64,000 bases of DNA from Hormiphora californensis. Its lineage: Eukaryota > Ctenophora > Tentaculata > Cydippida > Pleurobrachiidae. Below are positions 10,480 through 29,149 of this stretch, piece by piece. Positions within the stretch are counted from its first letter, which is position 1. Every line of letters begins with the position of its first letter. The notes below the pieces were generated by a model, which worked only from the letters and a program-made list of their open reading frames with translations, was not told the origin of the DNA and made no database searches. The DNA lies in contig CM035350.1 of the NCBI GenBank assembly GCA_020137815.1, forward strand, positions 8,882,265-8,946,264, written 5' to 3'. Both the position numbers and the translations under genes were made by a program.

Positions 10480-11375
10480 AACAACTGTCAACAGTTCTGA
10501 CACTTTGATTTTTTTTCTTAGTCTGACGTTCTCCTAATAGCGATAAAATATGAAATTTTATGCTCTATTATATGTCTCTTTTTTCCCTCTCTCTCTCTCC
10601 CTTTCACTATCCCTCTGGCAATCAAAATTTATTCAACCTATCCATATATCCACGGAAACGTTTAATTGTTCCCATCTGATCATACCAGATACGTAGTTCT
10701 AATAGAACATAGAACTTCCATGTACTAGTACTACGTAGATCTACGTAAAGCACTAATTCACAGATCAGAAAAATTTATAGCACTCTTTTTCTCTCTACCT
10801 ACAATAATATTCATCTCTATTTCTCCAATTCTTTGTAATTGGGAAGAGCAAGATTGAGTGTGTGTGTGTCATGTGAGATGTAATAATTAGATAATGAACC
10901 CGTATAATGGGAAACCCATTATCATCCCATTATCATCCCATTCTGGAAAGGAGAAGCATCTGTCGGGAGGTTCTTGTATGCTAGCCCAACATGACGGCCT
11001 TGTTGCTATATCATGCGATAGCTCGACGATGGTATTCTTGTTGACGTATGCTCTCCAGCTATAATGCCATTGATCCCTATAATAGTGGGATGGAGTGTGT
11101 CTGCCCAGTGCCCAACCAGAGAGTGGTTTTGCAGTTAGGATAGGAAGTATCAAATAGTACAGAGCTGCTAAACACAACAGTACACAAGCGAGAGAGAGAA
11201 GAATTGAAACATGGAATAGTTAGTACAGCAGTTGTACCATTTCTACAATCTACACTGCTGCTATAACACTAGGGTACTGCAGCTCATTATATTCACAATT
11301 GGGGAGGGAGAGGGGAGGAGGGAGAGAAAGCAGCTTGCAGGGTTGTGCAATAGCGACCGAGATCGAGCAGCGACC
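10480..11375. other. No gene recognised
   Basis: Unique AT-rich DNA with short CT tracts. Open frames near 10887-11177 lack splice context and recognisable domains. Confidence 0.4.
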
Positions 11376-11379
11376 GAGA

Positions 11380-11985
11380 TCGAGCTCGCACATAGGTGTC
11401 CGCTCCGCCCCCTAAAAAAGGGTCGTGTCTTTCAAGCCAAATTGCACGTGATCCACTGGACCGATTTGCATCCGGTTTGTCGCAAAAGACTACAAATTGG
11501 TCCTAGTTTACTGGAAAATACCCGAGAAGTTTGTCTGTCAACAGGAAGTCGCTCAAAATTGACACTGAAGTCAAATCTATAATCTGGCTTCCGAGCCTTT
11601 TTGCACCACTCCCAGACGGTTTAGAATGAATCTGAGGGTATCAGAAGATAGGTTGAACTCTTGTGAGTACTGGAAAATACCCGGCATTAATAGCTGATAC
11701 TAAATATTGCATCAACATATCTCCCAATATCTTCTAAATCGCATGGGCGTAGTGCAGAAACTCTCGGAAGCCAGATTATAGGTTTGACTTCAGTGTCAAT
11801 TTTGACCCACTTCCTGTTGACAGACAAACTTCTCGGGTATTTTCCAGTATATTAGGATCATCTGTAGTCTTTTGCGAAAAACCGGATGCAAATCGGTCCC
11901 GTGGATCGCGTGCAACATCCCTTGAAAGAAACGACCCTTTTTGAGGCGGAGCAGACACCTGTGTGTGAGCTTAATCTTGGTCGCA
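11380..11985. mobile_element. Fold-back (long inverted repeat) element
   Basis: The left arm (about 11390-11595) and right arm (about 11765-11975) are reverse complements with scattered mismatches. Both contain GAAGTTTGTCTGTCAACAGG or its complement and CTTCAGTGTCAATTTTGA or its complement. A spacer of about 170 bp separates them. The same short peptide can be read from both arms, which only reflects the inversion. No transposase is present. Ends and target duplication are not clear. Confidence 0.75.
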
Positions 11986-12184
11986 CACGGTGTTTATGTC
12001 ACCAAGTGTATTGGTACATACACTGTACTCACCTTGTTACTCAACAACACGCACCCCTTTCAGACAGTACCAAGATTGAACAACCAACTCGAACTCCTCC
12101 AGTCGCGGAGATCCATAAACACTGAAACGGAAGTATGAGTAAGTTCTTGAGAGTTTAACTATAATTAACTGAAATCTGTTGCCA

Positions 12185-12270
12185 GACCCCGTTTTGATTC
12201 TCAAAAGGGCAACAGTGCGCCTCAGTCCTCAGATCGGATCAGCGCCGCCAGACTGAAACAGCATTTCTCT
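12185..12270. repeat. Diverged copy of the dispersed GC-rich palindromic repeat
   Basis: It contains CCCCGTTTTGA, CAGTGCGCCTCAG, CTCAGATCGGATCAGCGCCG and CCAGAC. These match, in order, the copy at 43590-43660 apart from insertions. Confidence 0.55.
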
Positions 12271-12695
12271 CCGCGCGTGGATTATTTGCGCGTCTACCGC
12301 GCGGCGCGGTCGTTAACATTACTTGAAAATGATTTTTTAGCAACTCGAAAATTTTTGAGTTTCTTTTTGACTTTTTGAAAAGCGCTGCCGCCTGCCTTAT
12401 GGCTTATCCCGCGCTGCTATCGGGGGACAGTAGCGTTTGCCAATTTGAATTTCGAGATACGTGAGCAGAGAGAGGGAGAATGAATGTATGTTGGTTATTT
12501 ATTGTTTTAACTTGTTAAGTTTCTTTTTGAAAAGCGCTGCCTTATCCCGCAGCGTTTGCCAAATCAATTTTCATCTTTACGCCATAAGCCGCCCGCAACC
12601 TGCCAGTGGGGCCGTTCATGGAGTCACTTGTATATCCTAAAATATCTAGAACTACTATTCAATTCATTTCCTACTTCCCAGCATAATCAGAAACT

Positions 12696-13273
12696 ATGGC
12701 AACCGCTTGCTCTCTGAAACGCTCCCACGGTGAAATGTCTCCGGTGATGGGGAAGAGACAATGCAACTACCAGCCTAACGAGGGTTAGTAGCTGCTGTCC
12801 GTTTCCTCTCCTCCTCATGTTGTATTGCTATATTTCCTGACCCCCTAAAGCTGAACCAGGCTGCATGGTGGAAACCGGTGAAGAGAAAGAGAGATGGTGT
12901 TATAAGATGGGCCACCATGGCGTGTACAGGTTGTCATATACGTGTTGCCCAGTCCTCTCCTTCAACTGTACAGTTAGTGTAACAACCCTGTCGGTCACCC
13001 TTACCACCCACCCTTATACACCCTTCCTTTTCAGACTACATGAGGGCGTTCCAGCAGCAGCAGCAACAGGTCGAACCACCTAAACAAGTACAACAAGATG
13101 TGATGATGGAGGAACCTCTTCCAACTCCTGTTCCAGTGTTCACGTCCATGCCGGGTAACTCCCACCAAGGGCCTCGTTACGTTTCAGCGCCATATGTCCA
13201 GAGGAAGACCTGCACACAGTGTGTTACGGGCGCCTCGGGGCACATTAGCCATTCTTTCTTGGCACCCCGGTAA
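12696..13273 (+). CDS. Small unidentified two-exon protein with C-terminal CxxC
   Basis: Exon 1 (12696-12783, starting ATG) ends at a GTTAGT donor in phase 1. Exon 2 (13035-13273) follows a TTTTCAG acceptor and restores the frame. The product is 108 residues. It begins MATACSLKRSHGEMSP and has a GKRQC basic patch, a glutamine run at the start of exon 2, a Pro/Thr/Met-rich middle and an ending with RKTCTQCVTGASGHISH. The N-terminus (Met, small residues, Cys, LKR) looks like short nuclear proteins such as akirin, but the rest does not match akirin, so I do not assign it. The CxxC and nearby histidines could bind metal. It lies upstream of the synaptobrevin gene on the same strand. Confidence 0.65.
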
Positions 13274-13969
13274 AGTTAGAAGCTCAACAACGCACTATCA
13301 TTATATAACCACAAATTCAAAAGTGACAAACAGTTAACAAAAAGAAAGAGTTCATTACAAATGTATGGGTTTGACGATAAACAATTCCCTGAATGTTATA
13401 TTAACCAGTATTTGACATGATATTATATAGATAGTATTCATTATTGTATGCCATGTTATTATTTCTCAGTTACCAAATGCCAATTAGGCAGTTCCAATAG
13501 TTGTTATTTGAATCATACCTCTTTCCCTGATTGCTAACCCCCTACTACTTGATCTCAATGTCCGTGTCAGTGATCCCCATGTGAAATGCATAATAAACTG
13601 TTCCTCTCTCTCATGCTGGTTTCATTCTGCTGATTACCCCCCTCCCCCCTTCCATCGTCATGTACATCACGTACAGCAGATTTTATCAAGCTCGATTCTA
13701 TATTTTGCTGCGATCAGAATCACTTCGTTGGGAAACCAAATCCTGAATCATCGCCCATTCTTTCCAGTGCAGTCCCCTACCTAATCATTTACAGCTTGTA
13801 TCAGATCAGTATCGTGTGACGCATCTTGTCATCCACAAGACCCCCCACAAGTGCATGTAATAACCCCTCTCTCTTTGTTACCTCACCTCTTTCTGTTCAC
13901 AGCATCTCTCTTTTTGTTACCTCACCCCAATTTCTGTTCTATTTATAGCTGTGCTGTGCTGCATGAACC

Positions 13970-14317
13970 ATGCCGGGTGGACACCCTTATCAGCCGATTC
14001 CCCCTAGCAGTAGTCCGAACATGTCAGGAGGGAACTACCAGGTGAACCAGTCTCAGCAGGAGGTTGATGAGGTCATGGGTATCATGCAGAACAACATCCA
14101 GAGGGTGATCGAGAGGGATACCAAGCTGACAGATATCAATCAGAGGGCTGATCAACTGCAGGATGGGGCGAGCCAGTTCAAAACTACCGGCCAGCAGCTC
14201 AGAAGGAAGATGTGGTGGCAGAACATGAAGTTTAAAATTGTCATTGCCGTCATTGTCATTGTCATTCTGGGTGTGTTCATTGGAGTGATTGTGGCCCAAA
14301 CGAAAAAGAAAAACTAA
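13970..14317 (+). CDS. Synaptobrevin/VAMP-like R-SNARE
   Basis: A 115-residue protein in one coding exon. Residues about 1-28 are Pro/Gly/Ser/Asn-rich. The SNARE motif follows (about 29-88) with EVMGIMQNNIQRVIERD and heptad spacing. The zero-layer arginine is expected in NIQRVIERD. A juxtamembrane basic/aromatic stretch (RRKMWWQNMKFK) and a C-terminal anchor of about 20 hydrophobic residues (IVIAVIVIVILGVFIGVIVA) end in a short lumenal tail QTKKKN. This is the standard layout of a tail-anchored vesicle v-SNARE, which pairs with syntaxin and SNAP-25 types in membrane fusion. An acceptor-like TTTATAG at 13948 suggests a 5' UTR intron. Length matches VAMP1/2/3-type proteins. Confidence 0.93.
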   Translation: MPGGHPYQPIPPSSSPNMSGGNYQVNQSQQEVDEVMGIMQNNIQRVIERDTKLTDINQRADQLQDGASQFKTTGQQLRRKMWWQNMKFKIVIAVIVIVILGVFIGVIVAQTKKKN

Positions 14318-14399
14318 GGAGAGATACTGAGAGAGACGTAGGACTCGGTGGTGGTGCAATGATAGAGTTGTTTGTGTGTGTTTAGCAATTTATGGTGTG

Positions 14400-17300
14400 T
14401 ATTATCAGGGTGTGAACTGCATGTCGTGTTTGCTAGTCGCGAGCGCGCTTGCGAGACAAGCAAACACGTCAAGGTTCATTAACAAGCATGCTGCTCAGTC
14501 ATTTTAGATTTAATACACAATGTAAGGATACCATGTAATAGGTGAGACTCTTGCCGTCACCCTCGTTCAAGTCCCGTGAAAAACGGAGCAGTACACGCAA
14601 ACTGATGCCATTTTCCTCGCGTGACCCTGATTCAGCAGTTTGAGACACCAACTCTTTAGGGGGCCATATCTCAGGAACCAGACAAGATAGGAAAAATCGC
14701 CGTCTAATGAGGCGTACAGTTTTTAATCTAGTTTACCACTGTACCGGCCGTTTCACTCTCCGACCTAAAACAAAAATCGCAACCCCACAAAACTTCAAAA
14801 TAATGAAATTCGCATCTCGCATGTCGTGTTGCATGTCGTGTCATGTTATTGACGCGCTCGCGTTCAACTCTCACACAGCAGCTGCAGAACGTGGCGGGAA
14901 ACATCGAGGAGTAGAGAGAGGGTCGGTGCCGAATCAAATATTTCTTGATCTTGATCTACTCCATCTCTCAGCTTACCTACCTCCCATTTACTCCATATCT
15001 CAGCTTCCCTACCTGCCATTTACTCCATCTCTCAGATACCCTACCTCCCATTTACTCCATCTCTCAGCTTACCTACCTCCCATTTACTCCATCTCTCAGC
15101 TTCCCTACCTCCCATTCACTCCATCTCTCAGCTTCCCTACCTCCCTTTACTCCCCTCTCTCCTACCCCCTCCCCAATTCCCCCATCTCTCAACTAAAACC
15201 CAAAATCCATTATCCCCTCTCTCGCTCCCCACCCCCCCTTTTTACTCCATCCTCAGCTACCCTACCTCCCATTTTACTTCCTCTCTCGCTCCCCCCTCCC
15301 ATTTTCTCCCCTCTCCTTCCTAAACCCCCCATTTACCTCCCTCTCTCACTTCCCACCTCCCATTTACTCCTCTCTCAGCTCCCCACCTCCCATTTACTCC
15401 CTTTCTCCTTCCCCACCCCCCCATTTAAATCCCTCTCTCACTCCCTACCTCCCATTTACTCCTCTTCTCATTCCCCCCCCCCCCTTTAACCCTCTCCTCC
15501 TACCCACCTCCCCTTTACTCCATCGCTCGCTTCCCCACCTCCCATTTACTCCATCTTTTAGCTCCTTCCTTTTATTTTCCCATCTTCACCCTACCTCCCT
15601 TTCTCCATCTCCACTAAACCCCCTCCCATTTACTCCATCCTCAGCCCTACCTCCCATTTACTCCATACTCGCTCCTTACCTCCCATTTTACTCCATCCTC
15701 CTTACCTACCTCCCTTTACTCCTCTCTCTCATTTATCCAACTTCCACCCTGAAGATGGGGTAATGGGGTAGGGAATGAGAGATGAAGTAAAGGAGGTAAA
15801 AGCTGAGATGGGTAAATGGGAGGGAGGGGAAGCTGAGAGATGGGTAAAAGGGAGGGAGGAAAACTGAGAGATGGATAAAAAGGGAGGTAAGGGGCTGAGA
15901 TTGGAGTAAATGGGGGTAGGGGAGCTGGAGATGGATAAATGGGAGCTAGGGTACTGGAATGGGTAAATGGAGGTAGGGAATCTGAAGGGTGGGAAAAAGG
16001 GAGGGAGGGGAAACGAAAATTTGGGTAAATAGAAGGTAAGGTAGCTGAGAGATGGAGTAAATGGGGGTTTGGCGCTGAGGGGATGGATAAAGGGGAGGTA
16101 GGGTACTGAGAGATGGAAAAAGGGGGAGGTGGGAAGCTGAGAGATGGAGTAAATGGGGGGTAGGGTAGCTGAAGAGGGGAGTAAATGAGAGGGGGGGAAA
16201 GCTGAAAATTTGGAGAAAAGGGAGGGGGGGGTAGCTGGGGAAGGGAGAAAAAAATTGGGAGGTAGGGAAGCTGGGTGGAGTAAATGGGGGTGGGAAGGTA
16301 AGCAGGGAGTAAAGGGGGAAAGGTAGGGAAGCTGTGGGGAGGGGAAAAATGGGGGGAAAGGGAAGCTGAAGATAAAGTAATGGGAGGTGGGGGTACTGAA
16401 GATGAGAAAATGGGGGGTAGGGAAAGCTGAGAATGGGAAAATGGGAGGTGGGGAAAACGGGGATGGAGAAAATGGGGGGTAGGAAGCTGAAAGAGGAGTA
16501 AATGGGGGGTTGGGAAACTGGGAAGGCTGGAAAAGGGAGAAAATGGGGTGGGGAAAGTTGGGGAATGGAGTAAATGGGGGTGGGGTTGGGCTGAGGAGGG
16601 GTTGGGGAAGGAAAGGATGGAGAAAATTGGGGGGAAAGGTAGCTAAATTTTGGGAAAGTAAATGGGGGGTTAGGGTAGCTGAAGATGGAGTAAAGGGGAG
16701 CTAGGGTGCTAAAAGAGATGGATAAAGGGGAAAGGTGGGGAATCTGAGGAGGGAGAAAATGGGGGGTGGGGAAAATCTGAAGAGGGGAGAAATAAAAGGG
16801 AAAGGTAGCTGGGGAGGAGTTAGGGGAAGGTGGGAAAAGCTGGGGGCGATGGGAAAATGGGGGTAGGGTTTTGGGAAGATGGAAAAATGGGGGTTAGGGG
16901 GAACCCTGAGAGATGGGTAAAGGGAGGTGGGTAGCTGAGAGAGGGGTTTAAATTTGAATTAGGGCTAGAAATGGAGAAAATGGGAGGTAGGGTACTGAGA
17001 GAGGGAGTAAAGGGGAGGTGGGGAAAGCTGAAGGGGAGTAAATGGGAGGTGGGAAAAGGTGGGCGATGGATAAAGGGGAGGGGGGAAACTGAGAAAATGG
17101 GTAAAGGGGAAGGAAAGGGAACTGAGGGGATGAAAAAATGGGAGGTGGGGTTAGCTAGAAGGGAGTAAATGGGAGGTAGGGAAGTGAGAGAGGAGAAAAA
17201 GGGGAAGGTGGGGAATTTTGGGGGAGGGATTTAAATGGGAGGTAGGGAAGCGAAATGGGAAAATGGGAGGTGGGGAAACCCGGGGAAGCTGAGAGATGGA

Positions 17301-18680
17301 GAAAAGGGAGGTGGGGTTATTTAGAGATGGAGTGAATGGGGGTAGGGTAGCTAAAGAGAGGGATAAATGGGGGGCAAGGGGGAGTAAATGGTTTTTGGGG
17401 AACCTGGGGGATGGAGTAATGGGAGGAAAGGAAAGCTGAGAGATGGATTAAATGGGGGGTAGGGTAGCTGAAGAGGGATTTAAGGGGAAAGGTAGGGTGC
17501 TGAAGTTTGGAGAAAAAGGGGGGAGGTGGGGAAGCTGAATTTGGTGAAATGGGAGGTAGGAACCCGGGAGGAGGGAAAATAAATGGGATAGGTAAGCGGG
17601 AAGATGGGGGAAAGGGCAGGTAGGGTATCTGAGGATGGAAAAATTTGGAGGTTGGGAACTGAGATAGGGGAAAAAAGGGGAGGTGGGTAACTGAAGTGGA
17701 GAAAATGGGAGGTAGGGAAGCTGAGGAGGGAGAAAATGGGGGGTAGGGTTTACTGAGAGATGGAGTAGATGAGGGTAGGGAAAGCGGGGAGAGGACTAGT
17801 TTAAAGGGGTGGGGTACTAAAAGATGGGTTGATGGGGCTAAAAGCATGAGATGGAAACGATTTTTGGTGGGGATTCCCTCCCCCCTAATCTTTTTTCCAT
17901 CTCTATTTTTCCCCAAATAGGGAAGTTTGAAGATTGAGTGTTTAGGATAGGGAGCTGAGAGATGGCCTAGTTTAAGGGGTGGGAAACGGGAAAGATGGAA
18001 AAATTTGAGGGGTGGGTACCCTGAAAATGGGTAATGGGGGGTTAGGGTAGCTGAAGTCGATTTTGATGGGGGGGTGGGTTACCTGAGAGATGGGTAGATA
18101 AAGATCAAGAAATTTTGATTGGGAAAACCGACCCTCTCTCTATTTCCCCCGTGTTTCCCCCCACTTTCTCAGCTGCTGTTGAGAGTTTAACGCAGCGCTT
18201 AAATAAATGACACGACATGCAACAACCATCGAATGCGAATTTCATTTTTTTGAATTTTTGGGGGGTTTGCGATTTTTGTTTTTGGTCGGAGGGAAACGGC
18301 CGGTACAGGGGTTTAAAAAAATTTTAAAAAAATTTTAAACGCCCATTAACGGCGTTTTTTTCCTATCTTTTCGGGTTTTCCTGGTTTGGGCCCCCTAAAG
18401 ATTTGTTTCTAAAACTGCTGAATCGGGGTCACGCGGGGAAAAATGGGCATCAGTTTGCGTGTCCCTTTTCCGTTTTTCAGGGGCTTAAACAAGGGTGCCC
18501 GGAAAGAGTCCCACCAAATTTCATGGTATCCTTACTTTTTGGGGTTTTAAAAATCTAAAATGACTGACCGCATTTTGGGTTAAAATGAACCTTGACTTTT
18601 TTTTGTTTTGTTCGCAAGCGCGCTGCGCCTAGCAAAACAGCCCTTTGCAGTTCAAAACCCCTATTAAAACCACTCTATAC
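14400..18680. repeat. About 4.2-kb palindromic block built on a CT-rich minisatellite
   Basis: Left flank 14420-14940 has its reverse complement at about 18100-18660 (for example CATGTCGTGTTGCATGTCGTG, and the GTACCGGCCGTTT segment, with the order inverted). Between them a roughly 31-bp unit containing CTACCTCCCATTTACTCC and ATCTCTCAG runs to about 15730. It then continues as its reverse complement (GAGTAAATGGGAGGTAGG) to about 18100. The axis is near 15740. The right arm is corrupted by homopolymer errors, so the true size and symmetry are uncertain. Confidence 0.75.
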
Positions 18681-19700
18681 CCTCCACAAAATATCAAGAG
18701 ATGAAAGTTTTTTGTATGACACCCCAAAATTTTTTTTGGTCTTTTGGAAACCTAGAAGTGGATTCCCCGGACATCGGAAAAAAAAAGGGCCCCCCCCCCC
18801 CTAAAACCAAACCCATATTTTTGCCAAATGTGGTGGAGAGCTGTAACTTGGCAAAGGGGTTTCTCCAAAATGTCCCATCTTGATCCTGAAAAGAAAAATT
18901 TAGAGCTCTAGCTCAAAATTCTTTTCATGAAAAGGAAAAAACCCTTTTCCGTTCCTTCGATTTAGACCCCCCCATCATTCAAATTTTTTGGGCCCTTTTT
19001 TGGGTAACATTATATTTGTAATGAGACCAATTTTGAGCATAATCTGGGTTACCCGGGGAGAGACCCGTGGAGGTTTTTCCCCACCGTCCCCTCCACATGT
19101 GTCCGGGGCCCCTTTACGGGTGAAAAATGGGGTTTTGGGTCTGGTTTTAAAATGTCCAATAAGGGTTATTTCTCCCCATATCCCTTGAATTTTTTCCCTC
19201 CACAAAGCTCTCAAGGGCCCCTTTTTGAGCTGATTGGGTTGGGTTTTTGTCACCCTTCTTGTCAAAATTCTCAAGGGGGGGGGGGCCCGTGATACGAGAA
19301 ACATTTTATCAAGGGGGGGCCATCTTGTGTCACTAAAAACGCCTATCACTCACCTTAAAAAAACTACCAAAAGGGGTCTTGGGGTTTTTTAAAAATTTCA
19401 AATGTTCAAACCAAAAACTTCCCCAATCGTTTACCATTTGGAAAAGCATTTTAAACACCCGAACGAGGAACTTCATCTGGTCCAAAAAGGGAAAACCCAA
19501 AAAACCCCCAACTAAACCCCCCCCATCCCCCCCAAAAAGGAGGAGGGCCCTGGGGGCACATGTCAGAGTGACGGTCCCAAAACCCCCCCACTTTTTTGGT
19601 TTTCCCCCTGGTAAACAGTTATGCCAAATTGGTTCCCCATTACAAAGTAATCGTTAGCCAAAACGGGCCCCAAAAAATTTTGAATTGGGGGGTCCCCAAA
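15200..19700. other. Low-quality sequence block
   Basis: Copies of the minisatellite become ragged after about 15200. Bases turn into exaggerated runs (GGGG, AAAA, TTTT, CCCC), and matches to the clean left arm show frequent insertions and homopolymer changes. This looks like unpolished long-read consensus. No gene calls should be made inside. Confidence 0.7.
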
Positions 19701-19870
19701 AATTTTAAGGAACGGAGAAGTTCATTCCGTTCATGAAAATGAATTTTGAGCTAGAGCTCTGATTTTTCTGTCAGGATCAAAATAGACATAGTGGGGCAAC
19801 CCTGCCAAGTTACAGCTCTCCACCACATCGGCAACTATGGTGGTCTAGGGGGGGCCTTTTTTTTGCCGCA
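18780..19870. repeat. Second inverted repeat, one arm corrupted
   Basis: The clean segment 19700-19870 contains GCCAAGTTACAGCTCTCCAC. The reverse complement appears at about 18825-18860 (GTGGAGAGCTGTAACTTGGC), with neighbouring text also matching in order. The element is probably a fold-back transposon partly overwritten by bad consensus. Confidence 0.65.
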
Positions 19871-20130
19871 CACGGTACTTGGTTGATCCTCTATTAGAGA
19901 CTCTAACTTAGAGTTGGGTAGAGATATATCTCAATAATAAAGGGCAGGAACCTTCAAATGTAGTGAGATCTCTCCAATGAGTAGTGATGTGTGTTATAAA
20001 CTTTGAAATGTGATTATTAATAGCCTTTTTGATCTACAAAATGTGACGTGTTTTGCAATTGTTTCAAATGTTTGTTTTCGGTTTCTCTCCTTCCCTCACA
20101 ACCTGTAACTTGACCATGTGTTTCCGACAG

Positions 20131-26126
<5,996 letters not shown>

Positions 26127-26159
26127 GTAAGTAAAGAATCGCATTCTATTGGGCCCTTA

Positions 26160-28990
26160 AAACCCCCACGGCAAATTTTACCAGAAAATTTTTTACCACC
26201 CTTTTTACCAAAAACCCCCCCAACCCCGGGGGTTTTGGGGAAAAACCTGTTTTTAAAAAAAAAATGAAAAACCCCCTTTTTTACCCGGGTTTAAACCCCC
26301 CCCTCCCCAAAAGGGGTTTTTTTTAAAAATTTTGAAAATCTAAGAACCAAAAACTTTTTGTTTTTTCGGGAAAAGGGGGGAAACCCTTAATTTGGGTTTT
26401 TTTTTTGGGGGGGGGGGGCCCCAAAGAGGGCCTTTTTTTTTCGAAAAAAATTTGATTCTTGGGGATAAAAAAAAAAAAACCAACCCCCTTTTCCCGGGGA
26501 AATAAAAAAACCCCCCCCCTTTTTTTTTGAAAAAGGGGGTTAAAAAAGTCCCCCCCCAGGGGGGTTTTTGAAAATGGGGCCCTAAATTTAAACACGAACC
26601 TAAGGGGAAAAAAAAATGAACCCCGGGTTTTTTTGTTTTGGTGGGTTCCCATGGTAGGGAACCGAAATTTTGCTTCAATGATTAAAAGTTTTAAAGCAAA
26701 TTTGAAAAATTTAAAAAAAAATTACCCCGGCCCCCCCTGGATGCCCTTTGGGGGGCGAGTCCCTTTAAAAAGGGGGGTCCCCTTGGGCCCCGAAAAAAAC
26801 TAAAAAAGGGTTTAAATAATTAATAGATCGAAACCACCCTTCTTTAAAAAATAAAAAAATTAAAACCGGGGGTTTTTTTTCCCATTTTTGGTTTCCCCGT
26901 CCTTTTATCCCCAAAAAAAATTTTTTTTCAAATTTTTAATTTTCGTTTTTAAATTTTTTTTATTTCCTTTTCCCCCGTTGGTTTTTTCCATTTTAAAGGG
27001 CCCCGCTACACCCCGGGGGTTTTTTAAAAAACAATAAAATTCAGCAGGGGTCGCCGGCCCCATTTTTAAAAAATTTTGGTTACCAATTCTAATTCAAACT
27101 GTAAAAGGAGGGGGACTGAAAACCCAGACAAATTTAGGTTTAATTGCTCACTGGGAGCCCAAAGCAATGGAAAACTTTTTGGTTTACCCCCCTTTCTTTA
27201 ATTTGGGAAGGCCTTTTAAAAAACAGGGGGAAACAACCCAAATCTTAATTTGGCCTCCAAAAAAAATAGAAAGGGGGGGGAAAAATTCAAAAATGAGAAT
27301 AAAAACCGGCCCCCTTTTTAAAGTTATCTTTTCCAAATTTTTTTCTTCCCCCCTTTTTTTTTAAAAAAAACCCTTTTTTTTTTTTTCTTTCCATTTTATT
27401 TTCCCTTTTCCCCTTTTTTTTTCCCTTTTCCTTTCCCCCTTTTCTCCTTTATTTTGTTTTACGGGTTTAAAAACCACCCAAATTGTATTGTTTTAAACAC
27501 AGTTATTCTTCGCAAAACCCCCCCGGCCCCCCTACTCTCTTTTTTGTTCTTTTAAATCCTTTCCCTTTTTTTTTACTTTTTTACCTGATTTCCCTTTTTT
27601 GTTCAAATTTGGAAAAAACCCAAAATGAAAAACCGTGTTTAAAATTCCTTTTCCCCGTGAACCCCCCAAAAGAAACCCCCGGGGGCCCGGATGAAGTTTT
27701 AAAAGGGGGGGGGAGGCAAAATGGGAAATTATTAGAAAAAAGAAAAAAGAAAAAATTTTTTTGGGAGGGCATCCCAAAAAAAAAGGAATTCGGTTTTTTG
27801 GGGGGGGGCAACATTTACAAAAAAGTGGGAAAAACAAATTCCCAAAAAAAAAACCCCCCCTTTTTTTCCCTTCCCAAAAATACCCACGGTTTTTTAATTA
27901 TTTTTTTTTTAAAAAAAAAATTTTTTTTTTCCAAATAAAAATTTTTTTCCCTAAATCCCCGGCCCCAAAAATTCCGTTTTAGTGGGAACCAAATTTGGGA
28001 CATAAATTTTTCCCCAACCCAAAAATTTTAAATTTGGTTTCCCGCCACCACTTTTTTTCCCCCCTCTTTTTTCACCAAATACCCGATTTTTTTCCCGATA
28101 TATTTTTTTTAAAATTATGCTTTGGACCCGGGGGCATTTTTGAAGGGCATGGGGGTTTTTGTGTTTTTGAACGACAAAAAGAAAACCCCCAAACAAATTG
28201 GGGGGAAAAATAAAAAAGAGAAAAAAAAAAAAAAAAAAAAGGAAAAAAACATAAGAGGGAAAAAAAAAAAAAAAAAAAAAAATTTTTTTAAAAAAACACC
28301 AAAAAAGGGGAAAAGGCACAAAAAAATTGGCGTGGGTTTTTGGGGTGAACCAAAGAAACAAAAAAAAAAATTCCGTGAAAAATTTCAAAAAATAACTTTT
28401 TTGCCCCAAAACCCCCCCCCAAACCCCCCCCAAAACCCCCCCCCCCCCGCACCCCCGGGCCCCAAAACATTTTATTTTTAAAATTTTTTTTTTTTTTACA
28501 AAAACTTTTTTTAAATTATTTTTTAAAACCCCCTCTTTCCCCTTTTTCCCCTCTTCCCTCTTCTCCTCCTTCCCCCTCTCTTCTTCTTTTATCCTCTCCC
28601 CCCCTCCTTTTTTTTCCCTTTCCCCCTCCCCCCCCTCCCTTTTTTCCCTCTCTCTCTCCCCCTTTTTCCCCCCTCTTTTTGTATCCAAAGCATGGGGTTT
28701 TTGACACAGGCCCATTTTTTTGTTTCCTTTCGGACCCCTTAAAAGGGAAAACCCTAGTACCCACCCTCCTCCCCCCTCCTTTTCCTCCCTTTTTCTCCTT
28801 TTCCCCCCTCCCCCTGCGGGACAGGGCCCGACGATTCTAATTTAAGCCCAAAACCCCGGGGGGCACCTCAAAAAGTGCCATACCCCATTGTTTTGGCCCT
28901 TTTTTTTAACCCCCCCTCCCACCCCCCCAAACCGGTTTTTAAATTAATTTCCCTTTTTTTCCCGGGACAAAAATTGTCCCCTTTTTAATA
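26160..28990. other. Corrupted block containing a degraded direct copy of 25.2-26.1 kb
   Basis: Composition shifts abruptly to runs of four to twelve identical bases. About 26550-27000 aligns in order with 25620-26080. For example, ATTACCCCAGACCCC corresponds to ATTACCCCGGCCCCC, and ATAGATCAGAAACCACC to ATAGATCGAAACCACCC. The offset is roughly 860-940 bp. It is best read as an unpolished duplicate patch. Open frames here are meaningless. Confidence 0.75.
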
Positions 28991-29149
28991 GGGGAATTTA
29001 AAAGGGGGGCTTACATCACATGCACACACAGAAAGACGAGGTTGCATGTAGAGGGGAATCGACTGGTGGGCGATGGAAGAGAGAAGGGGGAAGCAGAAGA
29101 AAACAAACTAATGTGAAGGAAGACACTGAGAATAAAAGTTAGAGAAATT

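Noticed and set aside
14707-15489. A 260-codon Pro/Ser/Leu protein
   Set aside because: Mostly the CT-rich minisatellite translated; no splice logic and no domain beyond the repeat.
26323-28764. Open frames up to 254 codons
   Set aside because: They lie in the homopolymer-corrupted block; composition is K/F/P/G runs on both strands.
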